Shown one piece after another: positions 35,767 through 45,054 of a DNA stretch of 64,000 bases (position 1 is its first letter; the number at the start of each line of letters is the position of its first letter). The DNA is from Candidatus Rifleibacteriota bacterium. Lineage in GTDB: Bacteria > Muiribacteriota > Ozemobacteria > Ozemobacterales > Ozemobacteraceae. The notes below the pieces were generated by a model. That model was not told where the DNA came from. It saw only the letters and a list, made by a program, of their open reading frames with translations, and did no database searches. Made by a program: the position numbers and the translations under genes. The stretch is from NCBI GenBank assembly GCA_024710355.1, contig JANJUX010000054.1:1-64000 (forward strand), written 5' to 3'.

Positions 35767-37392
35767 ATGAGTTTAAACCCCGGGAAACCCGAGCAGAGCA
35801 ACCTGCTGGAAAAGCTTGAAACCATAAAGCTTTTATGCCAGCAGCTGCTTGAACATGCCCGGGGGTTGCCGGAAACCGAAGAAAATACTGATTTACTGAG
35901 AACTGCCGGTTTAATGGAAGAGATCGATTTTGATCTGATTCTTTCCGGCGCTGCTGAGCTGTTTAACAATTCTTCTGCCGAATCGGCAATCGAAAAATTC
36001 AAAAATGAAATTGCCCTGCGCGACCAGAAAGTGCACGAATTCAAGCTCAGTCTTGCTGATTCGGTCGTTGAGCAGAAAAATACCCAAAAAAGCCTGCACG
36101 CTGCCAACGAAAAAATCGCCTCTCTGTCGACGCAGATTTCTCAGATGCAGCTTCACAGCAAAGAACTGAGCCTGAAGCTGTCAACTGCCACAACCAATCT
36201 CGCCAGCAGCGAGAATGAGCTTGAAACGGCAAAAAGAGAACTCGATGATCTGAGAGCACGAAATTATCAGCTGAAAAACCAGACTGCCGAATACGAAGGG
36301 CATCTGAAACGGGCCCGGGAAGAACTCGACAGAACCACAGCAGAGCACAACAATTCCCTGGTCGCAATGGACAAAGCCTGCCGTGATCTCGAACATGTAG
36401 TCACCAGCAACCGGGAAATGAAAAAAAGCCTTGAACTGTATGAACTGCAGGCCAGAGAATTCATTGAAACCATCGATTCTCTGCAGAAAGAACGCAATCA
36501 TCTGCAAGCCAGGCTCGACGCAATTCTTACCGGCGTTAATCGCACCGTTGTTTACGATCAGTCGGCAAACATCGGCAGAGAAGCCAGCACAAGCACGGTT
36601 CTTGAACCGGCAAGCCTGATGCCTTACATTCCGTTCTGCTTTCCTGAGAGACTGCCGACGGCCATAAAATTCAGACGTGAGATATCGCGCTCTTTTCCGG
36701 CTGCGGCCAGCAGGCGCGCCCACCGCATTCCGCCGGTTTTCGCAGATCTTTCGCGGGCAATCAGACCAGCGAAAGAGGCAATCCGCACGCAGCTGCGCGT
36801 TCCCCGCGTCATAGACGGCCGCATGCGGGAAATCTCGGTCGAGCCTTCAACATTGGAGCCACGTAACCCTGATTTTTCATTACTCACTGACTTTATAAAA
36901 ACCGGCGCGCCCAGAACACCTGAACGCCTGAAGTTCTCGACCATTGAATCGGTGGTCGACGCGCGGCAGATGTGGTGGCAGAAAAGCATGCGCCTTGCCA
37001 GACAGACATTGCTTTTTCCGCCGACCCCGGACTTCGATATCTGTCACAATTCTTTTGAGCTGTTTATGCGCTTTATCATTGCAACATTCGTCAGAACCCC
37101 CTATCTTCAGACAAATGCGATTGTCCAGCACCAGATAAAAGTGCAAAAAACCGGTAACAGCAGATGTGAGCCGCAGCATGCAAATAATTTAAATGAAATG
37201 CTTGCGTTCAGACACAGTTTACAACTAAAATCCCCTAAACTCGATATGCCCGCCACGAAAGTTGTGCACAGCTTTAAAAAGGGCAACAAGCTTAAATCAG
37301 TCCTCGAAACGTTTGGTAACGCGATCAGTTCGATCGTGCACAAGTTTGAAGATATTCCAGACCTGAGATCTGGCAATGGTGAAAACAAATAA
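35767..37392 (+). CDS. Coiled-coil protein with giant-like C-terminal region
   Basis: 541 residues from the ATG at 35767; the track's start lies inside the phosphatase gene. Residues about 60-265 are a long coiled coil with heptad leucines (KSLHAANEKIASLSTQISQM, LASSENELETAKRELDDLR). From about 285 on the protein changes to Pro/Arg/Phe-rich sequence (LMPYIPFCFPERLP, RIPPVFADLSRAIRP) that resembles the two upstream giants, and ends with an amphipathic stretch (LKSVLETFGNAISSIVHKF). No known family. The position and shared composition suggest that it assembles with the giants; this is inference. Confidence 0.75.
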   Translation: MSLNPGKPEQSNLLEKLETIKLLCQQLLEHARGLPETEENTDLLRTAGLMEEIDFDLILSGAAELFNNSSAESAIEKFKNEIALRDQKVHEFKLSLADSVVEQKNTQKSLHAANEKIASLSTQISQMQLHSKELSLKLSTATTNLASSENELETAKRELDDLRARNYQLKNQTAEYEGHLKRAREELDRTTAEHNNSLVAMDKACRDLEHVVTSNREMKKSLELYELQAREFIETIDSLQKERNHLQARLDAILTGVNRTVVYDQSANIGREASTSTVLEPASLMPYIPFCFPERLPTAIKFRREISRSFPAAASRRAHRIPPVFADLSRAIRPAKEAIRTQLRVPRVIDGRMREISVEPSTLEPRNPDFSLLTDFIKTGAPRTPERLKFSTIESVVDARQMWWQKSMRLARQTLLFPPTPDFDICHNSFELFMRFIIATFVRTPYLQTNAIVQHQIKVQKTGNSRCEPQHANNLNEMLAFRHSLQLKSPKLDMPATKVVHSFKKGNKLKSVLETFGNAISSIVHKFEDIPDLRSGNGENK

Positions 37393-37413
37393 AAGGAAGA
37401 CTCTGGAGGCCGT

Positions 37414-39552
37414 ATGAAGCGCACTTATCTGCAGGATGAAGCCAATACCCACTATAATCTGGGTATAGCCTATTACACCAAGGGGCAGTACGAACAGGCG
37501 ATCAATGAATGGGTTCAGTCGCTGATCAAGAACCCGCAGAACAGCGAAGCCAGGTTCAAACTGGGTGTCGCCTATTACCAGCTCAATCGCATCGACGAAG
37601 CCCTCAAGGAATGGGAAATCGCGGTTTCGCTCGACCCGCAGAACTATGAAGTGCTGCATAATCTCGGCATCGCTTATTACAACAAGGGCGAAGACATGCG
37701 CGCCATCGAATACTGGGAAAAATGCCTCGAAGTGCGCAATCACGACCCCGAGATTCACTTCAAACTCGGTATCGCCTATTACAACCTCGGCAAAGAAGAC
37801 CAGGCCATCTCACTCTGGGAAAAAGCCTCGAACCTCAACCCTGAAGACGCCGATATCTTCTTCCGCCTCGGCGTGGCCTATTACAACAAGGGTCTCGACG
37901 ACAAGTCGGTCATTGCCTTTTCCAAGGCGATCGAATTGAACCCGAAAAACTCTGAATCACATAACAACCTTGCCATCGTCTTCTACCGCCTCGAAATGTT
38001 TCCGCAGGCAATCGAAGAATGGAAAAAGGCCCTGTCGCTCAACCCGCGCCAGCCCGAAATTTTCAACAATCTCGGCAACGCCTACAGCAAACTCAACCAG
38101 CATCGCGAAGCCATCGAAACCTGGCAGAAAATTCTCGACATCACGCCCGACAGCTCAGAAGTATATTTCAAACTGGGCTCGGCCTACGGCAAACTCGATG
38201 ACCTCAACAAGGCCATCGCCAGCTGGGAAAAGTGCATCTCGCTGAATCCCAACGACGTCGAAGCCCACTTCAATCTCGGCGTGGCGCAGTATAATTCCGG
38301 CAATTTCCAGAAGGCCATAACCTACTGGAACGCCGTCAGAGAAAAGCGCAGCGAAGACGCCGACATCTGCGAAAAAATCGGTAATGCCTACTGTGGCCTC
38401 GAAGACTTCGCCGAAGCCGCCAAGTTCTGGAACCGCGCCATCTCTTACGTCAGCGATGACCCGCAGCTTCACCACAAGCTCGGTATCGCCTACTCGAAGC
38501 TCAACAAGACCCAGGAAGCCATTTTCCAGTGGCAGAAGGCCATCGAGCTCGACCACGATCATTTCGAAGCGCACCATAACCTTGGTATCGCTTTTTACAA
38601 CCTGCAGCGTTTTGACGAAGCCATGACCGAATGGGAAAAGGCCAAAAACCTCAACCCGACCGACCCCGACCTGTTCTTCAAACTCGGCCACGCCTACCGC
38701 CAGAAACGCCGCCTCGACAATGCCATCATCAGCTGGAAAAAGGCCATTGAGCTCGACCCGAACAACCCCAATACCTATTTCGTGCTCGGCAACGCCTTTG
38801 ACGAAAAGGGTCTGCTCGATGATGCCATTCTCTCATGGCGCAAGGTGGTAGATCTCGCCCCCAACGATGTCGATGCTCACAACAACCTTGGTATCGCTTA
38901 TTTCCAGAAGAACATGTTCGATCAGGCCATCTCTGAATGGGAAGACGCCATCCGCATCACCCCCGAAAACGGCGAGCTCTACAACAAGCTCGGCATCGCC
39001 TATATCAAGATGGAACTCTTCGACAAAGCGGTCGAATGTTGGGAAAAGGCTCTCAAATACAAACCCGAAGATTCAGACATTCTCTCGAACCTTGCTACCG
39101 CCTATCACAACCGTGAAATGTATGACAAGGCCATCGAAATCTGGAAACGCGTCATCAAATACAATCCCCAGGATTCAGAAGCCCGCAACAAGCTCGGCAT
39201 CGCCTATTACAACAAGGGCATGTACGATCAGGCCATCGAACTCTGGAAAAAAGCCATCGAGCTCAACCCGAAAGATGCCGCCGCTTATTACAACATCGGC
39301 ACCGAAGAATTCGAAAAGGGCCGCATCAACGAAGCGATAACCGCTTACATGAAGGTTCTCGAAATCGACCCCAAATTCGTTCAGGTCTATTACAACCTGG
39401 CGGTTATCTATGCCCGCAAACGCCAGTTCAGAGATGCAGTCGAAACCGCCCGCCGGTTCCTGCACACCAACCCGACCGGCGTTGAGGCCGACAACCTTAA
39501 AACACTTATCGAACAGTGCGAAAAGGAAATGGAACTCGAAGCCGAAATCTGA
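37414..39552 (+). CDS. Protein made of 20 tandem TPRs
   Basis: 712 residues. Twenty consecutive 34-residue TPRs run from about residue 8 to 688, each close to the pattern HNLGIAYYNKGxxDQAIxxWxKAIELNPxD, with a short charged tail (QCEKEMELEAEI). There is no signal peptide or membrane helix. The unbroken array would form a superhelix of nearly three turns with a large binding surface, as in eukaryotic OGT-type TPR proteins. TGGAGG lies 5 bases before the ATG, 21 bases after the coiled-coil gene, and a terminator follows directly. It closes the putative scaffold operon and may be its assembly platform. Confidence 0.9.
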   Translation: MKRTYLQDEANTHYNLGIAYYTKGQYEQAINEWVQSLIKNPQNSEARFKLGVAYYQLNRIDEALKEWEIAVSLDPQNYEVLHNLGIAYYNKGEDMRAIEYWEKCLEVRNHDPEIHFKLGIAYYNLGKEDQAISLWEKASNLNPEDADIFFRLGVAYYNKGLDDKSVIAFSKAIELNPKNSESHNNLAIVFYRLEMFPQAIEEWKKALSLNPRQPEIFNNLGNAYSKLNQHREAIETWQKILDITPDSSEVYFKLGSAYGKLDDLNKAIASWEKCISLNPNDVEAHFNLGVAQYNSGNFQKAITYWNAVREKRSEDADICEKIGNAYCGLEDFAEAAKFWNRAISYVSDDPQLHHKLGIAYSKLNKTQEAIFQWQKAIELDHDHFEAHHNLGIAFYNLQRFDEAMTEWEKAKNLNPTDPDLFFKLGHAYRQKRRLDNAIISWKKAIELDPNNPNTYFVLGNAFDEKGLLDDAILSWRKVVDLAPNDVDAHNNLGIAYFQKNMFDQAISEWEDAIRITPENGELYNKLGIAYIKMELFDKAVECWEKALKYKPEDSDILSNLATAYHNREMYDKAIEIWKRVIKYNPQDSEARNKLGIAYYNKGMYDQAIELWKKAIELNPKDAAAYYNIGTEEFEKGRINEAITAYMKVLEIDPKFVQVYYNLAVIYARKRQFRDAVETARRFLHTNPTGVEADNLKTLIEQCEKEMELEAEI

Positions 39553-39578
39553 CCTGTCAGGCGGCAATTCAAATATGT

Positions 39579-39611
39579 GACAGCCCCCGCCACCGGGGGC
39601 TGTCGTATTTT
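39579..39611 (+). terminator. Intrinsic terminator after the TPR gene
   Basis: GACAGCCCCCG pairs with CGGGGGCTGTC around a CCAC loop (39579-39604), followed by GTATTTT. This ends the 35-39.5 kb transcription unit. Confidence 0.85.
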
Positions 39612-39664
39612 GGGTCGCTGCCGCGCTTTAAAAAGCTTAACCTGCTGAAAGCCGGAGCCATCTG

Positions 39665-40291
39665 ATGAATGCGATGCCACTGCTGGTTTATGCCGCCTTG
39701 ACCCTTTTCTCAAGGCGGTTCTATCGGTCACGGGCAGCAGCAGCCGGCACAAAGGCAGTCCCGGTTTTTGCTGAGTCCGATTCCAGGTCCGAGTCTGAGA
39801 ACCTGGCAGACGCCGTTAGCACCAGGCTCACAGAATCTATCTGCGAAAAGACCTGGTATCGCCTGCTTTTCAACCTGCTGCCGACGGCAATACTCATTCT
39901 GACCCCGGCGGCCGAATATGCCCTGGTCTACTCAGCTTCAGCACCACAGTTCAGCGCATACCGGCTGATTGCGGCGTTTTTCGGCGCTGGCCTGCATCTT
40001 ACGGCAACCTTTTCTTCAGCCCGGGCCGTTTATGTACTGGCAACGACCGAGGCCGGCCAGCTGGTAACGACCGGAGAATTTGCCAGAAGACGCCACCCGA
40101 TGGCGCTGGCCATGATTATTCAGGGTCTGGGAGCCGGGTTGCTGCTCGGCATGCAGAAAGGCTGGCCGCTCTGGGCAATCGGTGCTGGCCTGCTCGTTGT
40201 CGCCTGCCGGCTGGAAGATCAACAGCTCAGACAGCAGTTTCCCGAAGCATGGGCAGTCTGGAGCAGCAAAGTAAACGCCTTTTTCGGCTGA
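39665..40291 (+). CDS. ICMT-like integral membrane methyltransferase family protein
   Basis: 208 residues with about four membrane segments. The C-terminal part has the isoprenylcysteine/phospholipid methyltransferase pattern: GEFARRRHPMALA (the RHP motif), a hydrophobic stretch, then LEDQQLRQQFPEAWAVWSSKV with the E...L...F...Y/W spacing that binds SAM and substrate. Bacterial members have mostly unknown substrates. The N-terminal 40 residues are less conserved and the start is uncertain. It ends 13 bases from the convergent amylase gene. Confidence 0.65.
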   Translation: MNAMPLLVYAALTLFSRRFYRSRAAAAGTKAVPVFAESDSRSESENLADAVSTRLTESICEKTWYRLLFNLLPTAILILTPAAEYALVYSASAPQFSAYRLIAAFFGAGLHLTATFSSARAVYVLATTEAGQLVTTGEFARRRHPMALAMIIQGLGAGLLLGMQKGWPLWAIGAGLLVVACRLEDQQLRQQFPEAWAVWSSKVNAFFG

Positions 40292-40304
40292 GCGCTTGAG
40301 CGCC

Positions 40305-42173
40305 CTATTTGATCTGCCAGCTCATGTGAAGGTATTCGCTGCCGGTCTCGCGCACTTCGCCGATAAAGTTGTCGCCTTCCATCCAGACCGTGTTCATTTT
40401 ACCGGTCTTTTCGTCTGGCACGCGGTAAAAGCATTTGCACTCAAAAATTTTGCCCAGTGGCATTTTGAGAGGGGCTTCGAATTCGTCATCGGCTACCGGC
40501 AGCATCGGCACAGCTTTGCGCCCTGAATCCCAGTTGCCCAGTTCAGAACAGTTACCGGTCACGAACATCTGCGCCTTTTCAGGCAGATAATCGACCTTAA
40601 GCTTCAGCGTAAACTTCTTCATGCCCCAGCTTTTTTCATGATGATAGCGTCGCTGCCAGTGCCTGAAAGCCTTTTCATAAAAGCCGGGTTCTGAAGCCGG
40701 CAGATAAACAGCAAAGCTTTTTGCCGGCAGAAAGGTTTCGAGGCGCCCCTGACGCAGCAGAGCCCGGTTCGCGCCGAGAGCCGGCTCGAGAATTTTCTGT
40801 TTTTTCGCGGTCGCGAACGGAAAATCGCAGGCGATCTCGCGCGGCTGATCGCCGTTGTTGATAACCACGACCGCGAGCGCATCCGGCGTCAGGCGGCCAT
40901 AAACCAGAGCAGTTTCGTCAGCATGAATATGGCACTGCAGGCCGCGACGCAAAACATCGTTACCGCGCCGCAGCGCGATCAGATCACGGGTCAGCCGATA
41001 TAGTTCGTTGTCTTCGTCAAAAACCATCGAACGCCGGTTTTCGGGCAACTTGCCATGAACGCCTTCCAGACCGTTTTCGTTACCATAGGTCAATACCGGC
41101 ACCCCGCGTGAAGTCAGCAGAAATGCGAGAGCCAGCGCGTATTTCTGCCGGTCGCCACCGCATGAGGTTATGAAGCGGTCGAGATCGTGGTTATCGAGAA
41201 AAGTTGCCAGCAGACCCGCGTCGGGGTAATTGCGGTCATAATAAAGGCGCGAAGCCAGCTGTCGGCAGTCGCCACCGGCGGCAAAAACCGCCTTCATCGT
41301 GTAATAAAGCGGAAAATCAAACAGAGTGCTGAACTCACCATCGTTCCAGACCTGCCGGGTCTCGACCGGGTCACCGTTGAGATACTCGCCCAGCAGCAGA
41401 AAATCTTTGCCGCCGACCCTTCTGGCATTGGCATTGAAATCGCGCCAGAAATCGGCCGGCACATGCTTTACCGCATCGAGTCTGAAGCCATCCGGGCGCA
41501 GCTTCTCGATCCAGGTTCTTGCAACCAGTCTGAAAAAGGTTTTTACCACCGGCTTCTGCGAGGCAAAGTCAGGCAGACCGAAGATGCTGCGATTAACCAG
41601 CTCTTCTTTGTCGCTCCAGTTTTTTATCTCACCACCGGCATTGAACCAGTCAGGGTTGGTTTGAATGAAAGGTGCATTGTAACCCATGTGGTTGACGACC
41701 ATATCGAGCAGCAGCTTGTGGTTTCGCTTCTGCAACTGGTGCCGCAATTCGACAAGCTCTTCTTCGGTGCCGAAGCGACGGTCTACCGTCCAGAAGTCAT
41801 GCGGCCAGTAGCCATGGTAGGCATGCTGTTTGTAAAAGCGGTCGGGCCGGTTGGTAAAAAACGGGCTCAGCCATATACCGGTCACGCCAAGGCGGTCGAG
41901 ATAATCGAGCTTCTCGATAAGACCGGCGATATCGCCACCATGAAAGCCTTCAAGATCCTTTTCGTCGACTTCGTGATCATTGGACCGGTTGCCATTGTAA
42001 AAGCGGTCGATCAGCACAAAATACAGTATCTGATCTTTCCATGAATCACAGGTGTCTGAGCCCGCAACTGTGGGCTTCTGAATGCGTTTTTCAGCAGCTG
42101 TAACAGCATCTGAACCAGTCAGACATGGCAGAAAAACAGATAGTAAAATGGCGACGAAAAGCTTCCTCATCAT
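40305..42173 (-). CDS. Secreted GH13 alpha-amylase with C-terminal CBM20
   Basis: 622 residues. A signal peptide (residues 1-27) leads to a GH13 barrel: region I is MVVNHMGYN, region II FRLDAVKHVP (nucleophile Asp), region III LLGEYLNGD (acid/base Glu) and region IV FLDNHDLDRF (third Asp). After the beta-sandwich, residues about 515-622 form a starch-binding CBM20 (FVTGNCSELGNWDSGRKAVPM). It should hydrolyse starch or malto-oligosaccharides outside the cytoplasm. A perfect TATAAT with extended TG lies upstream, back to back with the rlmI promoter. No sugar transporter is adjacent. Confidence 0.92.
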   Translation of the reverse strand: MMRKLFVAILLSVFLPCLTGSDAVTAAEKRIQKPTVAGSDTCDSWKDQILYFVLIDRFYNGNRSNDHEVDEKDLEGFHGGDIAGLIEKLDYLDRLGVTGIWLSPFFTNRPDRFYKQHAYHGYWPHDFWTVDRRFGTEEELVELRHQLQKRNHKLLLDMVVNHMGYNAPFIQTNPDWFNAGGEIKNWSDKEELVNRSIFGLPDFASQKPVVKTFFRLVARTWIEKLRPDGFRLDAVKHVPADFWRDFNANARRVGGKDFLLLGEYLNGDPVETRQVWNDGEFSTLFDFPLYYTMKAVFAAGGDCRQLASRLYYDRNYPDAGLLATFLDNHDLDRFITSCGGDRQKYALALAFLLTSRGVPVLTYGNENGLEGVHGKLPENRRSMVFDEDNELYRLTRDLIALRRGNDVLRRGLQCHIHADETALVYGRLTPDALAVVVINNGDQPREIACDFPFATAKKQKILEPALGANRALLRQGRLETFLPAKSFAVYLPASEPGFYEKAFRHWQRRYHHEKSWGMKKFTLKLKVDYLPEKAQMFVTGNCSELGNWDSGRKAVPMLPVADDEFEAPLKMPLGKIFECKCFYRVPDEKTGKMNTVWMEGDNFIGEVRETGSEYLHMSWQIK

Positions 42174-42202
42174 GTTAAAGACCTTTCAGTGATTTCCTCA
42201 GT

Positions 42203-42231
42203 ATTATACCAGCTAACCACCCGCTTTCAGA
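42203..42231 (-). promoter_or_regulatory. Extended -10 promoter of the amylase gene
   Basis: On the minus strand, TGGTATAAT (perfect -10 with extended TG) with a weak -35 (TCTGAA) 17 bases upstream. Confidence 0.6.
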
Positions 42232-42235
42232 AAAA

Positions 42236-42264
42236 TTGATAAATTTGCATTTTTTGCTTAAAAT
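42236..42264 (+). promoter_or_regulatory. Sigma-70-type promoter of the rlmI-like gene
   Basis: TTGATA, a 17-base spacer, then TAAAAT, divergent from the amylase promoter and about 50 bases before the ATG at 42316. Confidence 0.6.
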
Positions 42265-42315
42265 ATTGCGGATATCCCAGCATCATGACGCGGCAATTGC
42301 CTCTGAAAGAAACAC

Positions 42316-43491
42316 ATGCAAACCATTCAGCTGACTTTGAAGAAAAACAAGGAATTTTCACTGCTCAAGGGGCACCCCTGGGCTTATGGCGAAGCTTTTC
42401 GCGAAGTTCCGGCCGGCCTGCGCACCGGCGACCGGGTCGAGGTGCTCTCTCATAAACAGCAGCTTCTCGGGGTTGGCTATGCCGACATCGACTCAAAGAT
42501 ACTTGTCAGAATGCTGCCGATCGACCGCAACGAAAGTTTTGCCGATGGCATCAGCCGCCTGATCAGGCAGGCAGTCGCACATCGCCTCGATTTTTTCAAG
42601 AACCCCGACACCAACGCCTTTCGCGTGATCAACGGTGAAGGCGACGGCCTGCCAGGCCTGATTGCCGACCGCTATGCCGGAGCCGTTTCGCTGCAGATCT
42701 ATACCCTGGCCCTTGAACCATTCATCGATAAGATTGTCAAAGCTTTGCGCGACTCACTCAAAGACCTTAAATGGGTCTGGCGCCGCAACCAGATCAGAAT
42801 CGCCAAAGCTGCCGCCGCCGAGCTGGTTTTTGGCCAGAACCTGCCCGAAAAAATCGAATTCAGAGAAAACGGCCTCAAATTCACCACCGACCTGATCAAT
42901 GGCCAGAAAACCGGCTTTTTTCTCGATCAGCGCGATAACCGCCAGTTGATCAGGAACGTCGCCGCCGGCCGCTCGTTTCTCAATGTCTGCGGCTATACTG
43001 GCGCCTTCACAGTTGCGGCAATTGCCGGCGGCGCCCGCGAAAGCGTCACCGTCGACATAGCCAAACCTGCTTTAATCGAGGCCGAACAGATTCTCAAACT
43101 GAACGGTTTCGGCGGCCCGCACCACAAAATGGTTTGTTCAGACATGTACGATTACCTCAAGAGCTGCCAGCCGGGCAGTTTCGATCTGGTCGTGCTCGAC
43201 CCGCCGTCGATGGCCAAAAGCCGCAAAGATGTCGAAAAAGCTGTCAGAGCCTATCGACGCCTCAACCTCGACGGCGTCAGAGTCGTCAAAAAGGGCGGCC
43301 TGCTGTTTACCGCTTCATGCAGCAGTCAGGTATCGCGCAGCGAGTTTCTCGATGCGGTGCGCGAGGCAATCGCCGCCGCCGGCCGCCAGGCTCAGATCGT
43401 TCACGAATCTTTTCACGCTCCCGATCACCCTACCGCCCTCGCCCACCCCGAAGGTTCCTATCTCAAGGGCCTGCTGCTGCGGGTTTACTAA
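42316..43491 (+). CDS. rlmI: RlmI-like 23S rRNA (cytosine-5) methyltransferase
   Basis: 391 residues with the RlmI order: an N-terminal PUA domain (about 1-75, KKNKEFSLLKGHPWAYG), a central EEHEE-type domain, and a Rossmann methyltransferase domain (NVCGYTGAFTVAAIAGG as motif I, VLDPPSMAKSR as motif IV). FFLDQRDNR just before motif I is also typical. The enzyme methylates C1962 of 23S rRNA in E. coli. The catalytic Cys region is SCSSQVSRSEF. A NUDIX gene follows after 12 bases. The family includes related enzymes, so the exact base is not certain. Confidence 0.87.
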   Translation: MQTIQLTLKKNKEFSLLKGHPWAYGEAFREVPAGLRTGDRVEVLSHKQQLLGVGYADIDSKILVRMLPIDRNESFADGISRLIRQAVAHRLDFFKNPDTNAFRVINGEGDGLPGLIADRYAGAVSLQIYTLALEPFIDKIVKALRDSLKDLKWVWRRNQIRIAKAAAAELVFGQNLPEKIEFRENGLKFTTDLINGQKTGFFLDQRDNRQLIRNVAAGRSFLNVCGYTGAFTVAAIAGGARESVTVDIAKPALIEAEQILKLNGFGGPHHKMVCSDMYDYLKSCQPGSFDLVVLDPPSMAKSRKDVEKAVRAYRRLNLDGVRVVKKGGLLFTASCSSQVSRSEFLDAVREAIAAAGRQAQIVHESFHAPDHPTALAHPEGSYLKGLLLRVY

Positions 43492-43503
43492 GGCGGTTAA
43501 AAT

Positions 43504-43938
43504 ATGCAGTCGCGTAAGACCATAGAAGTCGCCGCCGCCGTTCTCATTCACGACAACCGGGTGCTGCTGGCTAAACGCCGGGGCGGCCATCTCGACAATC
43601 TCTGGGAATTCCCCGGCGGCAAGCTCGAAGTCGGCGAAAGCGCCGAACACGCGGCAAAACGCGAACTGCACGAAGAGCTCGATATCAGCATTGTTGCCGA
43701 AAAAACCATGCTGGTGCTCGAACATGCCTACCCCGACATTACCGTCAGGCTGCACTTTGTCAAATGCCGCTTTTCTGACACATTCGAAGAATGCCTGCAG
43801 AAAACCATTAAAAACCCTGAAGTCGGCTGGTATACGCCGCACGACTTCCCGCTCGAAGAATTCTGCCCTGCCGACCGCATCGCCGCCATCAATCTTCCGT
43901 GGCCACAAATAATACAAATCGAGGAAAGAAATGACTGA
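43504..43938 (+). CDS. NUDIX hydrolase, MutT/8-oxo-dGTPase type
   Basis: 144 residues. The Nudix box is complete: GGKLEVGESAEHAAKRELHEELDI. IEVAAAVLIHDNRVLLAKR at the start and the C-terminal PADRIAAI match the small MutT-type pyrophosphohydrolases that remove oxidised dGTP or other NTPs. GGCGG precedes the ATG. The end overlaps the butyrate kinase gene by 8 bases, so the two are co-transcribed with rlmI. Confidence 0.88.
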   Translation: MQSRKTIEVAAAVLIHDNRVLLAKRRGGHLDNLWEFPGGKLEVGESAEHAAKRELHEELDISIVAEKTMLVLEHAYPDITVRLHFVKCRFSDTFEECLQKTIKNPEVGWYTPHDFPLEEFCPADRIAAINLPWPQIIQIEERND

Positions 43939-45001
43939 AAAACCCCTGATTCTGGTTATCAACCCCGGCTCGACTTCAACCAAAATCGCCCTTTATAAAG
44001 GCGAAGAGCCATACAAGGAACTCGACATCACCCACTCTGCCGCTGATCTGGCAGGCTTTGGCAACAATCTCGAACAGCTCGATTTCCGATTTGCTGCAGT
44101 CGAAAAAGCACTTGCCGACTGGGGCTGCAAAGCTTCTGACCTGAAAGCCGCGATTGGCCGAGGCGGCCCGCTAAAACCTCTCAGCGGCGGCGTTTACCAT
44201 GTCGGCGAATCGCTGATGAATGACCTGCAGTCGGGCAAACTCGTCGATCACGCTTCGATTCTTGGTGGCCTGATTGCCTGCCGTGTTGCGAAAACCGCGA
44301 AAATACCGGCATTTATCGCTGACCCGGTTTCGGTCGATGAATTCGATGATATCGCCAGAATCAGCGGCTACCCTGAGATTCCGCGCATTTCACTCTCGCA
44401 CGCTCTCAACATCAAGTCAGTAGTGGCTGAAGTCGCCCGCGAAGACGGCAAAAAGCCAGAAGATGTCAACTATATCGTCGCCCATCTCGGCGGCGGCATC
44501 TCGATTGCAGCCCATCGCAAGGGCCGCCAGATCGACGTCAACAACGCCAACGACGCCGGCCCTTTCTCACCGGAGCGCTGCGGCACTCTGCCACTCGGTG
44601 GCCTCCTGAAAATAGCCTTCAGCGGCAAATACACCATGAACGAACTGAAGAAGCAGCTGGTAGGCAAAGGCGGCCTGGTAGCCCATCTCGGCACCTCTGA
44701 CTGCCGCGAAGTCGTCAAACGCATTGAAGCCGGCGACGCGAAGGCCAAACTGGTTCTCGAAGCCATGGCCTATACGATTGCCAAAGAAATCGGTGCCATG
44801 GCGACTGTTTTAAAAGGCGAAATCGACGCGATCATTCTCACCGGCGGCATCGCCCAGAACCCTTATGTCGTCAGATGCATAACCGAGCGGGTTTCGTTTC
44901 TCGCTCCGGTCAGAATGAAGCCCGGACAGAACGAGCTGAAAGCTCTGGCGGCACATGCCTGCCGCGCCCTTGCCGAACCCGCGATCGTTAAGGAATATTG
45001 A
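43931..45001 (+). CDS. buk: Butyrate kinase
   Basis: 356 residues of the ASKHA acetate/butyrate kinase family. LILVINPGSTSTKIALY is the first phosphate motif, YIVAHLGGGISIAAHRKG the second, and LTGGIAQNPYV the adenosine motif; the length fits Buk rather than AckA (about 400). It makes ATP from butyryl phosphate (or a branched-chain acyl phosphate) in fermentation. GAGGAAAG precedes the ATG. The phosphate butyryltransferase gene follows after 134 bases, the reverse of the usual ptb-buk order. Confidence 0.93.
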   Translation: MTEKPLILVINPGSTSTKIALYKGEEPYKELDITHSAADLAGFGNNLEQLDFRFAAVEKALADWGCKASDLKAAIGRGGPLKPLSGGVYHVGESLMNDLQSGKLVDHASILGGLIACRVAKTAKIPAFIADPVSVDEFDDIARISGYPEIPRISLSHALNIKSVVAEVAREDGKKPEDVNYIVAHLGGGISIAAHRKGRQIDVNNANDAGPFSPERCGTLPLGGLLKIAFSGKYTMNELKKQLVGKGGLVAHLGTSDCREVVKRIEAGDAKAKLVLEAMAYTIAKEIGAMATVLKGEIDAIILTGGIAQNPYVVRCITERVSFLAPVRMKPGQNELKALAAHACRALAEPAIVKEY

Positions 45002-45054
45002 TAAAACGATGCTTGCTGATAAATTTACAAACTTTTGCAACAAAGGTGTTTCAG

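Noticed and set aside
37414-39552. Tandem DNA repeats in the TPR gene
   Set aside because: The repetition is at protein level (34-residue TPRs); the DNA copies are diverged, so this is not a satellite or CRISPR-like array.
41187-42044. 285-residue plus-strand ORF opposite the amylase gene
   Set aside because: Antisense shadow of a GH13 gene with all four conserved regions.
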